Shown here: positions 35,178-48,400 of the stretch, in pieces
Layout of the letters: each line of letters opens with the position of its first letter
Position numbering within the stretch: the stretch's first letter is position 1
NCBI GenBank assembly: GCA_030549335.1
Contig: JAUKPH010000018.1
Location: forward strand, 4,278,001-4,342,000
Direction: 5' to 3'
DNA from: Pontederia crassipes
Lineage: Eukaryota > Streptophyta > Magnoliopsida > Commelinales > Pontederiaceae
DNA length: 64,000 nt
Program-made: the position numbers and the translations under genes
Notes under the pieces: model-generated
What the model was told of the DNA's origin: nothing
The model's input: the letters and a program-made list of their open reading frames with translations, nothing else
Databases searched by the model: none

Positions 35178-38100
35178 GGACGTGGACCTGACCCGCGTTT
35201 GCCCCAATCTTATGTATCTTTTTAAATATATACAATTTCGTTGCCTTTTTTTATTAATTCTCTTATTGACAAAATTAATATGATGAGTAGTGAATAGTGA
35301 TTTAACAATATCATATTAAATGATTTAATTAATGAATAATAATTGAATATTAATAGAAAGAAGTGGCGAAAATAGTTCGGATCGGATCGAATTTTTGATA
35401 TAAAAAAATAATCCTACTTTTCGGAATGATTTTTTATATTAAAAAAATCATCATCTAGCGGATCAATTTTTTCGAATGATTTTTTTGGATCTCTACTTTT
35501 ATATAATTATATTTTAAAAATATATTTAATCACTTAAAATTAATATAAAAAAATTTAATTTTATATTAAATATAAAATATACTACTAAAATTTTAAAGTT
35601 ATTAAATTCGAGATAATGTGATAGAAAAATATGAAATTTTATACGAAAAAATATTATATCTATAATAAAAGAATTAATAACCTATGTATTAATTATATAA
35701 ATAAAAAATGGGCTCCATGGGCTCTTACGATTTTTTTCGGATGGGAGCCTAATTTTAATGGGTGGATTTAATTTATTAAAAATTATCCTAAATTATATTC
35801 AGGTCTCTAATTTTTAATTTTTTCAGAATCGGATGGATTTTTCGGATTGGTCGGGTTTTTTCTTATACCCTTGGAAAGCAAATAATAGTTGGATTGCAAA
35901 TTTACTAAAAGAATGTTTAATACATATAACAGTGAAACGCAAAAAAATATAAGAATATAACTTACACGTATTTCTATATGCATATTCGATATTCATTTAT
36001 CTTTTTTGGGATACAATTTTTTTTAGAAATATTATATTATAATAAAGAATTTGATTATTTAAAAATAAAATATGTAACAAAACCTTATTTATATTTATGT
36101 AAAATTTTAAAATAACAAAATGGTACGTGATGTTTACAACTTAACTAAAGTATTTTTCTTATAGGCTATTATAAGGAATATTGGAGTAAAATTGTAAACT
36201 ATTATACTATTTTTCTTATAGGCTCTATAGAGTTTTGTACTCAAAACTTATAAACCCTACTTTCGAAAAAAAAATGTTTACCAAATATCTTAACTAGAAA
36301 TTTGACTCAACTAAAAACTCTATTGGCTAGTAATTAGTTAAAACTCACTTTTGAATAAGCTAAACATCGTCTGAGATGCGAACAAAAGAGAAAATAGTGT
36401 GGTGTTTTTTCAGGATTATATTTTTTTCTGCTTTGTTGTAATGAACAAGAACAGTCAACAACTAGTTGTTGGTGGCTCCTGGGCTGCATAATCATATTGT
36501 TTAGCCAATCCTGGTAAAGCTAGTGTTTTGATTAGAGGATGTCATTTTGATTAGAGAATAACAATTTGATAAGAGAACATTTAGTTATTAGCTATAACAT
36601 ATAGTAATTTGTTTATAAATTTTAATAAAAACTATTTGATAAACATAATTATTAAATTAGTGTATTGTATAAAATGATAAAAGTAGGCATAAGATATAAT
36701 TTATGATCATTTTTATATACAATCATATTCATAATAATTAACTTATAATATTTTATTTTGAATAGTAATATTTTTTTACAAAATATTATTTCAATATAAA
36801 AATCTTATTTGAGTTGTAGGTAAAATTAAAGATGTGATATATTAAAATAATATGATATAATAAATAAATTTTTATTTTAGAAAATGAGAATATAATAGAA
36901 ATAAAATATGAAATTTTTATCTCTATACTCTATAAGTTACTAGGAGTATATCCAAAATTTTAAACGTTATTGAGAAAAAAATATTTACCAAACACTTAAA
37001 GTGTTTTAATTTTAACAAAATATTATTTGTTACTAAATACTTTATTTTTTTACGTGTCAAACAGTGCCAATGGCCCGTTTGACTAATATAAAAAGTAGTT
37101 ACGTGTTTGATAATAAAAAAATATAAATTATTATTGTGTCAAATGATAAAAAAGTTCTTAATATTATAATAAATGAAATATGTGAAGAAAAAGTTTATAT
37201 ATTCCAAGGACAAAATAGTATATTCATTTATCAAAGTCATCATCTTTTTCTCAAATAAAATAAGTTGATGCCTATTAATTTATTTTTTCTGTCTTATAAG
37301 CAGACAAAATAAGTAGTTATAAGCTCTTTCTGTTAATTGTCAGAGAAAATTTTAAAATTATTTAAAATGGCTTATAAGCTTAGCCAAACAAATTTTAAGA
37401 CTCTAACATACTGACTATTTGACAATTGACGACTTTAAAAACTTGTGATTATTAACATTTCGCTAATATTGATGATCAAATTGATGATTTATAAAGTAAA
37501 CTTGAGATTATTAACATCGGAAAGAAATACAACTCATTAGACTTTATAATTATTGATTGAAGCTACTAATGCAATGTGCAATTTCCACAATTTTTTTTCA
37601 TTTTTTATTGATTGAATATTTGTTGCACTATTGAGAGAATCATATCCAACAGACCTGCCAGCACTTATATGGCTATATTATTTTCCTTGAAGCGTAACAC
37701 CCAAAATTTAATCAATTAAAAATGAATATTTATTTATTTGCATAAATTCAAAATATAATAATTTATTGGGTTAATTAAGTTTAAATAAATATAATTTGAT
37801 AAGAGATTGGAAAAAAAAGATAAATATTAGTGGAGATTAAAATTTGAGATTAGATACTACTTTTTTTTTAAAAAATACTAGAATGATGGATCAATATTAG
37901 AGATTCCAATGGCAAGTTACTATATAAAAGACTTCCAAGAAGATATAAATTAAGAGCTTTAAGTTTAAAATCTTTAGAAATTAAAATAATAATAATTTAT
38001 TATTTTTTTAATAAATTGATTTCACAAATTTATGAAATAAATGAATAATGAAATTTTAAGAGAGATAGAATAAAAAGATATGTAGAAGAATATTAAGGAT

Positions 38101-39427
38101 AGAAATTAAAGTAAGATTTAAAGCAAACTCCTAAGTTGATTAGAATTATAATCAAGAATCCTAGTTAACTTAGAACACTAAAAATTCTTTTCCAAGTAGA
38201 TTCCCAAGAGCATCCCTCTTCTCATACCTTTCATATAAAATATGATTCCTAAGTTGAGTTTTTTTCTCTCTTCTAGAATATGGACCGAGTTTTCATATAT
38301 CCAGCCCGAATTTTGAAACCACCTGACCCAAGTTTCATTCCATTAGACCGAGTTCCATTAGTTCTTAAGAGGATTTTTATCCTATTAATTGATTAATATT
38401 TAAATGATTTATTTGCCCCTATACTTGATTATGTGATTGCTAAAAAAATTACAAAAATAGATAAATGGGTGTGATAGTTAAAATTCATGAATTATGATTT
38501 CATCATGTGTACCAAGATACTTGTTAATTGTTATTAAGAAGGATTTAAACATAACATATAAAGGTTCAAATGCTATTCAAAAGTGGTAGATATTTTTCTC
38601 GAAGTACATGTATTATATTTTGTAAGAGTCAAAAGCCTTGCTTGAAACTCTCGGATTCTTTTCTAAAGGTTTAATGGTTAAAAGTCACACTTAGGAGTGT
38701 CAGATACTCATCTGCAACGCTTCAATATTTTTTTACATGCCCAAAAGACTATCTCGGTGAAGTCACTCAATTCTATGACTTAACTTTTGACCAGTCAACA
38801 CACTGACTTACATAAGCGGAAGATTAAAATACAATAATATATTTACAATGACGGAAGTATTCCATACAATTTCTGTGGACATGTGGATTATGGGCTTACA
38901 AATATCCTATAAGAGATCCTATCAATGTCCAAATTTAATGTGCATGTCACCCGTCTTAAGAGCCAAAACCAACCGTCTCACCATCACCTATATGGATCTA
39001 AGTATAAGGGCAAAGCCCAGATAACTACGTAGGGTCACCCATAACAATAATTATATAAATTATGGTCAATATCAACATCAATATTATCAATAAATAATTA
39101 TCCATAACAAAATATATGATTAATAGGATAAATAACAATTAACAATAATCAATAGATCATTAATAGTGATTATCTATATCATTAATTATTTATGACCAAT
39201 ATCCATTCAATTCGATTGAATTATCTTAAATCAATTATCAATTGATCATAGATTAGTGAAGGCCACAATTATCAATCGTAATAATTATTAATTATCAATT
39301 CTATTAATAATTTAATAATTCAATTATTCATCATCTACTAGGACACATCCGATAGTTCAAGTATCAATCTGCCACTAGGACGCACTTCAATTGACAATTC
39401 AATTCAATTATGAAAACATCCTTGGAC
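35178..39427. other. Long AT-rich intergenic DNA
   Basis: No gene is supported. The first 60 bases are probably 3' UTR of the RING gene. A segment about 37070-37405 has ends GGCCCGTTTGACTAA and TTATAAGCTTAGCCAAACAA, the look of a hAT- or PIF-type MITE, but without a clear target-site duplication. 38600-39060 has a more balanced composition and may be decayed LTR. Confidence 0.35.
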
Positions 39428-39720
39428 CTTAACGGTCTCCATCGACCAAAATGAGTTTCAATCGATCACAAGGATCTCCGTCGATCACGAAGGTCTCCAT
39501 CGATCATAAAGACCTCAATCAACCATAAGGGACTCCACTCCATCAATAATTATGCATTAACAATCGACTCCATGAGCCTCCATCGATAAATGAGTCTCAA
39601 TTGATCACATGGATCTCCATCGATCATGAAGGCCTCCATCGACCATAACGACCTCCATCGACCACAAGAGTCTCCATCGACCTAAAGGTCTCAATCGATC
39701 ATGAAGATCTCAATTATCAA
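39428..39720. repeat. Minisatellite, about 19-21-bp unit
   Basis: Around 14 degenerate copies of a unit like GGTCTCCATCGATCATAAA run in tandem, with one interruption near 39545-39575 (ATTATGCATTAACAATC). The array ends about 70 bases before the left end of the third CACTA element. Confidence 0.75.
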
Positions 39721-39787
39721 TTTAACAATTCAATAGTAATCAATTTTTCATATCATCACTTAGACGATGCACAATCCAATCTTGATC

Positions 39788-41691
39788 CACTACAAGAAAA
39801 AGGATCTTTAATGACCAACTATTAATGTCGAGACAAAAAACTAGTCATTAAAAATAGTCAATAGTGGCAAGAAAAATATATGAATATTATTAAACACATT
39901 ATTAGTGAAAGAGAAAATTACTCATCTCAAAAAAGTAAATTTCGATCGTTAAAAGTGATTATTAATGATCATTAAATTTTATCATCATTAATTATTTATA
40001 AATTAAGATCAAGTAGGCATGCAATTAATATTTTATTTGACGGGAACTAAACATTTCCCTCCACTAATTTCTCATGCAACATCAATTTTAAAAAAATAAA
40101 TTAGTTCATGCATTTAGTTAACTTAATTACATGTGATAAAATCCAATAGAAAGAAAAAAATTGTTATAAAATCTAATAGAATTTCTCCCAATTTTTTTAT
40201 AAAATTGAATAGAAAACCCAAATTATTAGTGTTTTATAAATTTAAATGACATAAAGTGAGGGAAAAAAATAAAAAAAAATATATAAAACATTTTAAAAAT
40301 TCATAAATTAAATATATAGAAAAAATGAATTATTTAAAAAATTTACAATAAAAAGTTACACTGTAATATAAAAAAGTAAAGACAAAATTTAGTTAATAAA
40401 TAAGTAGAACAAAGATAGTAAGAAAGTGAAAGCAATACATTCTCTATAAAATGGTCCCTAGAAGTAGACAATGGACCAACATAAATTTTGATTTAAAAAT
40501 AAAATTTTTAACTTAACCGGTTCACTCATACCGATTTTGGTCGGTTCTATTCGGTTTTAGCCGGTTCTTGACTAGTTTGAAACGGTCCAAAATGGTCCAA
40601 TCTTCATTCTGATTTTAGGAGTGATGCATGACCATTTTAGTGACCGGAGGATGGTCCGACTGGTCGGACTGGCCGGTTCGGTCCGATCGTGACAATATTG
40701 GTTTTAACGATCGGATTATTTTTTATCGTTGATAACCAAGAATGATGGGATTACTAGCCATTGAAGAATCAACGACAAAGATATTTTTAGTCATTAATGT
40801 ATTCAACGATCAACATCAAGGACTAGAAATAATCCGGTCGTTAAAACTATACAAGGACCATTTAGTCATTGAATATTATCACCGACAAAGATATTTCTAG
40901 CCATTAATGTATTTGATGACCAACTAAATGGTCCTTATATAGTTTTAACGACCGGATTATTTCTAGTCGTTGATGACTTTTAACGATGGGATTATTAGTC
41001 ATTGAATATTATCATCGACAAAGATATTTCTAACCATTAATATATTTGATGACCAACTAAATGGTTCTTATATAATTTTAGTGACTGGATTATTTCTGGT
41101 CGTTGATAACTTTTAACGACCGACACCTTTAACCCGTCGTGCCGCTGGCCGCCTGGCGGCCGTTCTTCCCACTGGCCCCCTGGCGGCCGTTCTTCCCACT
41201 GGCCTTCGGATTGGCCGCCTGGCGGCCGAATTTGGTCATTGGCCGCCGGATCGGCCGCCAACGGCCGGCTATTCTTTTTATATTATAAAAATTCTTTGTC
41301 ATGGTTTTGACCGCCGAAAGTTTCGGCAGTCACGCGATGACCGCCGAAATTTTTGGCGGTTGCTCCGCCGATATTTGTGACGGTCGTCGCGATCGTCAAA
41401 AGTTTCGGCGGTCGCAACCGCTGATGTTTCGACGGTTTCGTTGACCGCCACAAATATCACCGAAACTTTCGGCAGTTCACGACAGCCAAAAGTTTCGACG
41501 GTCTTGACCGTCGAACTTTCATCTTCATCGAATTTCTGAATTTTTTCCCACCGTCGAAAATTGATTTGTGACGACCATTTTTCGGACGAATCGATTCCGT
41601 CGAAAAGACCATCGAAAATCTTCATTTCCGACTATTTTCGAGAAATTACAGACGGTTTCGACCGTCTATAATTATCATATTTCGTGTAGTG
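39788..41691 (+). mobile_element. Third CACTA element, apparently chimeric
   Basis: Left terminus CACTACAAGAAAAAGG and right terminus ATTTCGTGTAGTG. Flanking triplets are ATC and AAC, matching in two of three bases. The left two thirds use one motif family (TTAACGACCGGATTATTTCT, with a roughly 128-bp tandem unit at about 40870-41110). The right third (41290-41680) uses the GACGGTT..AACCGTC family seen in the two other CACTA elements. No transposase remnant was found, so it is non-autonomous. The mismatched triplets and mixed motifs suggest that two elements were joined. Confidence 0.7.
40735..41120. repeat. Tandem and inverted subterminal repeats within the third CACTA element
   Basis: A unit of about 128 bases (TAGTCATTGAATATTATCA through TTTTAACGATGGGATTAT) is present twice in direct order. 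A preceding part (AATCCGGTCGTTAAAACTAT) is an inverted copy of ATAGTTTTAACGACCGGATT. The sequence can fold into large hairpins. Confidence 0.7.
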
Positions 41692-42024
41692 AACTAAACT
41701 CTCGTAATCAACTGAATTCTCATATTAAATTTAGCTACTTTCGTATCAGTATGAGCTTCTTCCATACAAAAGTCTTTTTAGCACTTGTAAGCAGTGGAAA
41801 AAAGTAGCTTAAAGTGGATGGACTTGAAGCAATGATCTCTCCAATGTTAATCATCTGTGATTCATTTAGTCATAAATCTTCAATAGCCAGTAACCCATCA
41901 TAAACTTTTTGTTGGTATTCGTTAGCAGTGGTGATATTGATAAAGTAGTTCGAGATGTTTTGTAAGCTCATTGTAACATCTTGAATTCCACGACTCATAC
42001 TCTTACATAGAGCACCAAAATTAT

Positions 42025-42775
42025 TCATGGAATTAGCCAAAGTGGTATGAAAGCATCCTTTGTGTTGGCCTTCCTCTTTCTAGATGTAGATTGATTTGGA
42101 ACTGGAGAGTTTCTTTGACCTTGAATGTTGTTAGTTGGTTGTTGAAGTGTAGAATTATTAATATCAAAATCATCATGATTTTCAAAGTGAACCTCTTCAT
42201 CCAAATTGACAACATCAACAAGAATCTCAACCATTTGCAGGATCTTTGGCTCTCTGTCCGATTGCACGATGTTTTCCAAATATGATTGAAAGATTATCCC
42301 AATGAGGAAATGTTTTATTTCGAAGACCAGATGGATGACTCTATTAATGTCGAAATAAATCAAAATATAAATTAAATTAGTAATCGAACATAATGTAAGC
42401 ATATCCTTTTTAACAAAAAAAGTATTCAATTACCTTAACCCATTGGTCCCATATGTCTTGCTCACAAGTCACACAACACTTATATGCATCCCATCCAAAT
42501 CCATATGATTGATATACCATATCATAAATGTCATTGTATTGTTTTTTCAATAGCTTATGCCTTAAATAAATGTGAGGTTGAGCCTTGATGCCGCATCCAA
42601 GTGACTTTGCTTCCATCATTTTTTCAAGTTGATAAAAGAGTCCAGGCTTAAAATTGTTTCCTCGTCCAACACTTCAAAATGGATTGTTCTTTAACTCTAG
42701 CATGTAATCAATTGATAAACTATCTTGCATTGATGTCCATCGATGCATTCTTTGTCGATTTCTATTTTGACTTTT
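42025..42775 (-). pseudogene. Myb/SANT-like DNA-binding protein of the PIF/Harbinger element
   Basis: The minus strand gives HRWTSMQDSL, FKPGLFYQLEKMMEAK, CGIKAQPHI, LKKQYNDIYDMV, then GFGWDAYKCC and WDQWVK, matching the Myb/SANT-like domain (Myb_DNA-bind_3) of Harbinger ORF1 proteins. At least one stop and a frame change interrupt it. Its C-terminal frame includes a Ser/Arg/Lys-rich stretch near 42060. In active relatives this protein binds the termini and helps import the transposase to the nucleus. Confidence 0.75.
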
Positions 42776-43143
42776 TCTTTCATCTTAATTAGCTTTCATA
42801 TTTATATCTGTAAAAGCACAATATATTAAGCTATCATAATAATATGGACAATGCAATAAAATTAATTATTTAAATAGACAATCAAACAACTTCTAATTTG
42901 CAGCATATCAAATTGAATTAAAATACAAAGATAAACTACAACTATCACTTCAAAGCTCACTTAAAATAAATATTATTAAAATACTTCAGACTCTAGTTTC
43001 ATTCCATATAAATTGTGCTATGTCATCTCTAAATTGACTCAAGCCTCTCAAGTTTCCACATGCCTTCTTCTTCTTCAAAGTCATCATCTTCAGGTGTAAG
43101 ACATTTAGCAAGTCATCTCCATTGGATCAATAGACATTTCTCT

Positions 43144-44110
43144 TCAGATATGGTTACGAAGTAAAGCACAAGCAGAGACAATTCTTGCATGTGTCTTTAC
43201 AGGATAAAATGCCCTTTCTCTAAGAATGGCCCATCCCATTTTTAGTAATCCAAAATACCTCTTAACAACATTTCTGACTGACGAATTCTTATAGTTATAT
43301 AATTTTTGAGATTGTCTATTTTGTCTCCAATCATTCAAATGGTAACACTAACCTCTATATGGAGTTAAGAAGCCCTCCCCATTTGTGTATCTAGCATCAC
43401 ATAAGTAATAAAAACCTAACATAAAAAATAATTAGTTAGAAAAATAAATACTATATTTAATGGTATTACTAATGTTTGTTTGAAATGATTAATATATATT
43501 ATTACTTTGGGGCACTTTCAAACCATTAGGTCATTTTATAGCATCTCTTAGCACTGTACCATCTGCAATTGACCATTCCCAATTAGGTAAAATATAAATA
43601 AATTGTATATCTTGACTGCAAACTCCTAAAACATTCATTGCTATTTCGTCTTTCCTTGTTCGGTATCTAGGTTTGTCAATATCATGGACAATGCATCTAA
43701 TATATGTTCCATCTAAAGCACCTAAACAATTTTGAAAAAAAGTAGAGACTATTAATATATAAATCCTATTATTAAGATTTACAAATACAAGTAATATACC
43801 TTAAACCACTTCCATATGAAGTCATTTGAATCTTCCGGCATAGGCTCTGGTTTCTTTAATAACACGCCATGGCAAATGAAGAATTGAATTTAATACAATG
43901 TTAAAGTGTCTACTAATAGTCTCACCATTTCTCATGAATTATTTTTTATTATCCTATTCTTTTATGTTGAACACATATGTATAAGAACATTGCAACCATT
44001 TCCTCCACACACACATTCTTTGTATCTGATAATCTTCTAATGGTTTTCAACATATCACATAATTTATGAAAGCTTTTCTGATCGGTAAGTGTATTTTCAA
44101 TGCAAGATAA
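43144..44110 (-). pseudogene. PIF/Harbinger (HARBI1-like) transposase
   Basis: Reading the minus strand: SFHKLCDMLKTIRRLSDTKN and VEEMVAMFLY (N-terminal helix region), CLGALDGTYIRC (first catalytic Asp in GALDGTYI), PRYRTRKDEIAMNVLGVC, NWEWSIADGTVLRDAI (where relatives have GWEGSANDSRVLRDAI), FYYLCDARYTNGEGFLTPYRG, and finally NSSVRNVVKRYFGLLKMGWAILR. Several stops and frameshifts break it (for example a stop after TPYRG and several near 43930), so it cannot make active enzyme. Confidence 0.88.
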
Positions 44111-44588
44111 ATCAATATCAAATATTATCTTTTCAAATTAATCTCTCAAATTGCATGACTATCAATCTCACTTCCTTTTTGTCATCTATTTTATCTCATC
44201 ACCAAATAAACATAATATGCTCCGAAAAAATTATTTAATAAAATAATATTTGTATGGAGGTTTACGAGCATCATATGTAAATTAATGAGCATCATGAGCA
44301 TAGAAACCAAGTGTACATGGAGCTCTTCATCCAACTCATCCATCTTTTCAATACTATCACAATAAAATTTCATTTTATCAACATATATTACAAATAAATG
44401 ATTGACAAATCAATTTGAATAAGATAACAAAGGTAAATTATTAGACAATGAAAAAATAAAAAAAAAATCTCTTCATAGTGGACAATATAAATTATAGACA
44501 ATAAAACAATAAAACATATTTCCTCACAACATAAAAATATAAATTATTAGGCATAATACATTTACTTTATTTTGTTATAGCATATTAA

Positions 44589-44623
<35 letters not shown>

Positions 44624-45421
44624 CACAATTTTTTACAATATATTTTATTTAACATTGTTACGGTAAGAAACAAATGTTATTTATAATTTATCTTCTCCAC
44701 TTTGCCAATTAAAAAAAACAACACAATAATAAACATCTGGAGTTTAATCTGTCATAGTGCATGTGCAATTTTAAATTAGTGCATCATAATATTCATACAC
44801 AATAACTAAACACAAATTAACATAAAGATTTCAACCATATTTTTATTAAACCAAACACTATTTATTACAATTTAAATTGCTGATTCAAAAATAAAAAAGT
44901 AACACGCCTAAATAGGTGCACAAGGATAAAATTTAATTAAATTAATAATTTCATAAATTAAAGTGCATCATAAATAGTGCTTTATATTTATTTGTATGGT
45001 CTAGATCCATACAAGATTCTTTTGCATGCATCAGATATATGGGTCAATACAAGGCCAACAAATGACACAAAAGAAAAAATAATGACCAACAAATGACACT
45101 AAAGGAAAAAGAAAACAAGGTCTTGATGTTGTGGCCAGAAGGAAAAACAAAAAGGAAAAAGAACATGTATCTAGGATGCTGTGAATATAAAAGGGCATTT
45201 TAGTCTAAATATAAAATTCATGAATTCCACTTAATTTGGTGGGAATGTAGAGAGACACCTTCTCATAGTTCTATCTAATTATTTGGTAATTCAACTTACC
45301 AGACAAAATAAAATTGTCGGTAATTCATTATAACCAAACGAAGCAATATCGTTGGTCATGATAATGTTAAATAAAATTACCGATAATCTATCTTCATTGC
45401 TCCATACCAAACGACCTCTTA

Positions 45422-48400
45422 GTGTATTCTAATTGAGATAGATCAAAGTTGATTTGTTTAACTACACTTATTTATTTTTAAATTATGAAAGTTAAGTTAT
45501 CTTAGCTGAAGGTTATAATTATAGTGGTCTTTTTTATCATAATAATTCTAAACTAATATTAACAAAAAGGATACAAGGCCTGAACTCCAACATCGTCCCA
45601 TATTATTATGATTTAGGCAAATTATTCTCTTCCTACTCTTACTTATTTTCATTTCTTTAATTTATGCACCAATCTAGAATTATTAGAAAGCGGTTAGTAA
45701 GTAGGCCCAGATAGATCAACATTTTTACTCGTATTATTACTTGATCCGAGATAGTGTATTTGTTAGAATAATTATGTTTATAATTTTCGCATCAATTTTG
45801 ACGTCGCTTATAGACTTTTTGGTGATAACATGTGCTTGACCATGGAGCAAAATCAATCACATCATGAAAGCCACATATATAATTTCTATCACAATTTTCA
45901 TGCTTATTTTTCTTGATTTTATATCAAAACAATTGCTTATGGAGTAATTTAATTGTTAGGAGACAAACAAAGTTGAACACCATTTCCTCAGTTTATTTCA
46001 TAAATAAGAATTTAGTCACAAATTCTTTATTTCTCTTAGTTTATTTAATTGCAAAATGCTGGTTGGTTTTACTCCAAATTCATTGAGATTTCGTTGTGCT
46101 CAGGCCAAATTTTGGTAGACGATTTGGATGCCATTCTTTGTGGATTATTAATTAACTTATTTAATAATTAACAATGTAGATATGCATTTGAGGCCGTTCT
46201 AATTGAGGTAGGTCAAAGTTAAATTGGTTGATTATTTTTATCTATTTTTAATTATGATAGCTAGCTTATATTAGCCAACCTATAATTATAATGATCTTTC
46301 CATAAGAAGAATTCTAAATTATTGATGGTGAAATCATGTGATTGGTTGGGGGAATTATCTCAAAATACATCCAATAAGTGTCAATATATGTAAATCATGA
46401 TGCTCGAGTGTAGATCTTTAGGTGCAAAAACTCAAAATCGAGTGAAGAAATAGTTATATACCTCGAGATATCAATTTGACCCTAGAAGTTATATTTGCCC
46501 CTAGAATCACAAGAACTCATGACGCGTTTTAAAACTTATACTTACACAATCCCTATGACAAGTTCACAAAATGTTGTTTGTTTACACTAAGATTAAACTA
46601 TTTTCAAAATACTAAATTAATTGAGATGAGAAATCTAATTTTTAAAATACAGATTATACTAATATTTATAGTTTGGTATATTATCAAAAAATAAATCTAG
46701 GCTAGAAGAAAAAAAAAACAAACCATTCTAAGTTGTCAAATTATGAAGATGAATGCATGGGCATAAGAGATACATCCGGATACCTTGACTTCAACTTTCG
46801 ATAAGAACAAAAAAAAATGATTCGCACAAAATCATATTAATCAGGGATAACCCTACTCTCATAGTGACTATTTCCTCAAATCCCTTCATTCCCATGCTTG
46901 AGTATTCGAGGAACGATAAGATTAATTGAGATTTTTTATAAGTACATTCTATCCACTCTTGTGATAAGGACAATTCATGGGGTTATAGATATTCCTCCAA
47001 GTGCCTCTAAAAAATGTATCAAAATGGAATTTTATACAACTAAACAACATATTTGAGAGAATTATCTGAAATCATAAATCATGCCATAGCACAATATCAT
47101 GCAAATAATTAAGGTGCATATATGATATCAAATTCATGATTTCTTCTATCTAAACATATGTATAATTCCCAACACCATTAATCTTAATAATTAATTAAGA
47201 GAAATTGAAAGATATAAGTTGAACCCTAACTTCGTCGCATATTGATATTCTCTCTTAATAGGCACATTGTTTTCTTTCATCTCTCTCTTACATATTTTCT
47301 TTTCTTTAATTTCTGCACTAAAATGGAATTGAATTTTTGCTCATAATAATTGGATAAATTAGAAGGTTATCACTAGTATTTGAGGGATCAACATTTGTAC
47401 ATAAAATAAAGAGGGCAGTTAAATCTTTAGAATAAGGGAGGGCTTTGAAACAAGGCTATAAGTCACTAGTCAGAGCCTTCCATGATTTAATGTGATTCAA
47501 TCTTTAAAATAAGAATAATATTACTCTTATATCAATTATTGATGGAGGGTGGGGGGATGAATTGGTATTTGGATTGATAAAATTAATTTCACAAAATTAA
47601 GACACCAAAACAAAATCAATTCATAAATTTTGAAGGCAAACACAATATAATGAGAACGAAGAGAGAAGAGAAAACAAAATGAAAACTTTTTTTTTTGGCA
47701 AAGTTCAACTATGCCTTAGTCTATGTTATCGTTAGACTTCTGAATCTTGAGACTGCCAAAATTTTAGCAAACCCTTTCTGCATGTCAGTTGAGGCGAGGA
47801 AGAAATCTTTTACACTTCTCCACCTTTTATTCACTTAGAGAGGTAAGACACATCTCTTTATATAAGAATTCACTCACCTTTTCTTGGCTTAAGAGGTAGA
47901 CATTCTCTAATATGCAAGGTAAGATGAAAGTTCTCATACTTTGAAGCTCACAATCCCAAATACAAGTAGAGTTGACAAGCGCAATTTCGCTTTTACAACA
48001 AACATATCACATAAGAACATAAATAAAGAAAGAGAAGAAAATATATGCAAATAAGACTCCAAATGCTCCAATGCTCACGAATAATTTGCTTTTCAAGTCT
48101 TGTGTTGTTCTATGACTTGAACACCTTTTTATAGGCTTGTATCATTGTGGAAACATGCTAACCTTCTATATTATGAAACTAGACATTTTATACTTTTTTT
48201 TTAAAAAGAAGTTTTCGACAATCTACTAGGAGAAATAATTATTTTGTTAGATTCTAATAGAAAATATAATTTCAAAAATAATAGAAAATAAAGTAAATTG
48301 GGGTTGTGTTTTGAGATGATGGATGGTTAAAGTTAAAGCTTAATTTGCATTCACAACAATTTTTTCAGTTTTAGGAACGATTTCAAATATGACGACATAT

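Larger units (their letters stand above)
41830..45418 (-). mobile_element. PIF/Harbinger DNA transposon, degenerate
   Basis: Minus-strand remnants of both typical proteins are present: a DDE transposase at about 43144-44110 and a Myb/SANT-like protein at about 42025-42775. The right terminus reads ACCAAACGACCTC followed by TTA (45419-45421), matching a Harbinger terminus GAGGTCGTTTGGT with a TTA target site. The matching left terminus was not found next to the CACTA end at 41691, so it was probably lost. A (TA)n microsatellite lies inside at 44588-44621. Confidence 0.75.

Noticed and set aside
34643..35191. A 182-codon frame overlapping the RING gene
   Set aside because: It is out of frame with a clear XERICO-like protein, is Arg/Pro/Leu-rich as expected of GC-rich alternate frames, and has no domain. 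I treat only its ATG as of possible regulatory interest.
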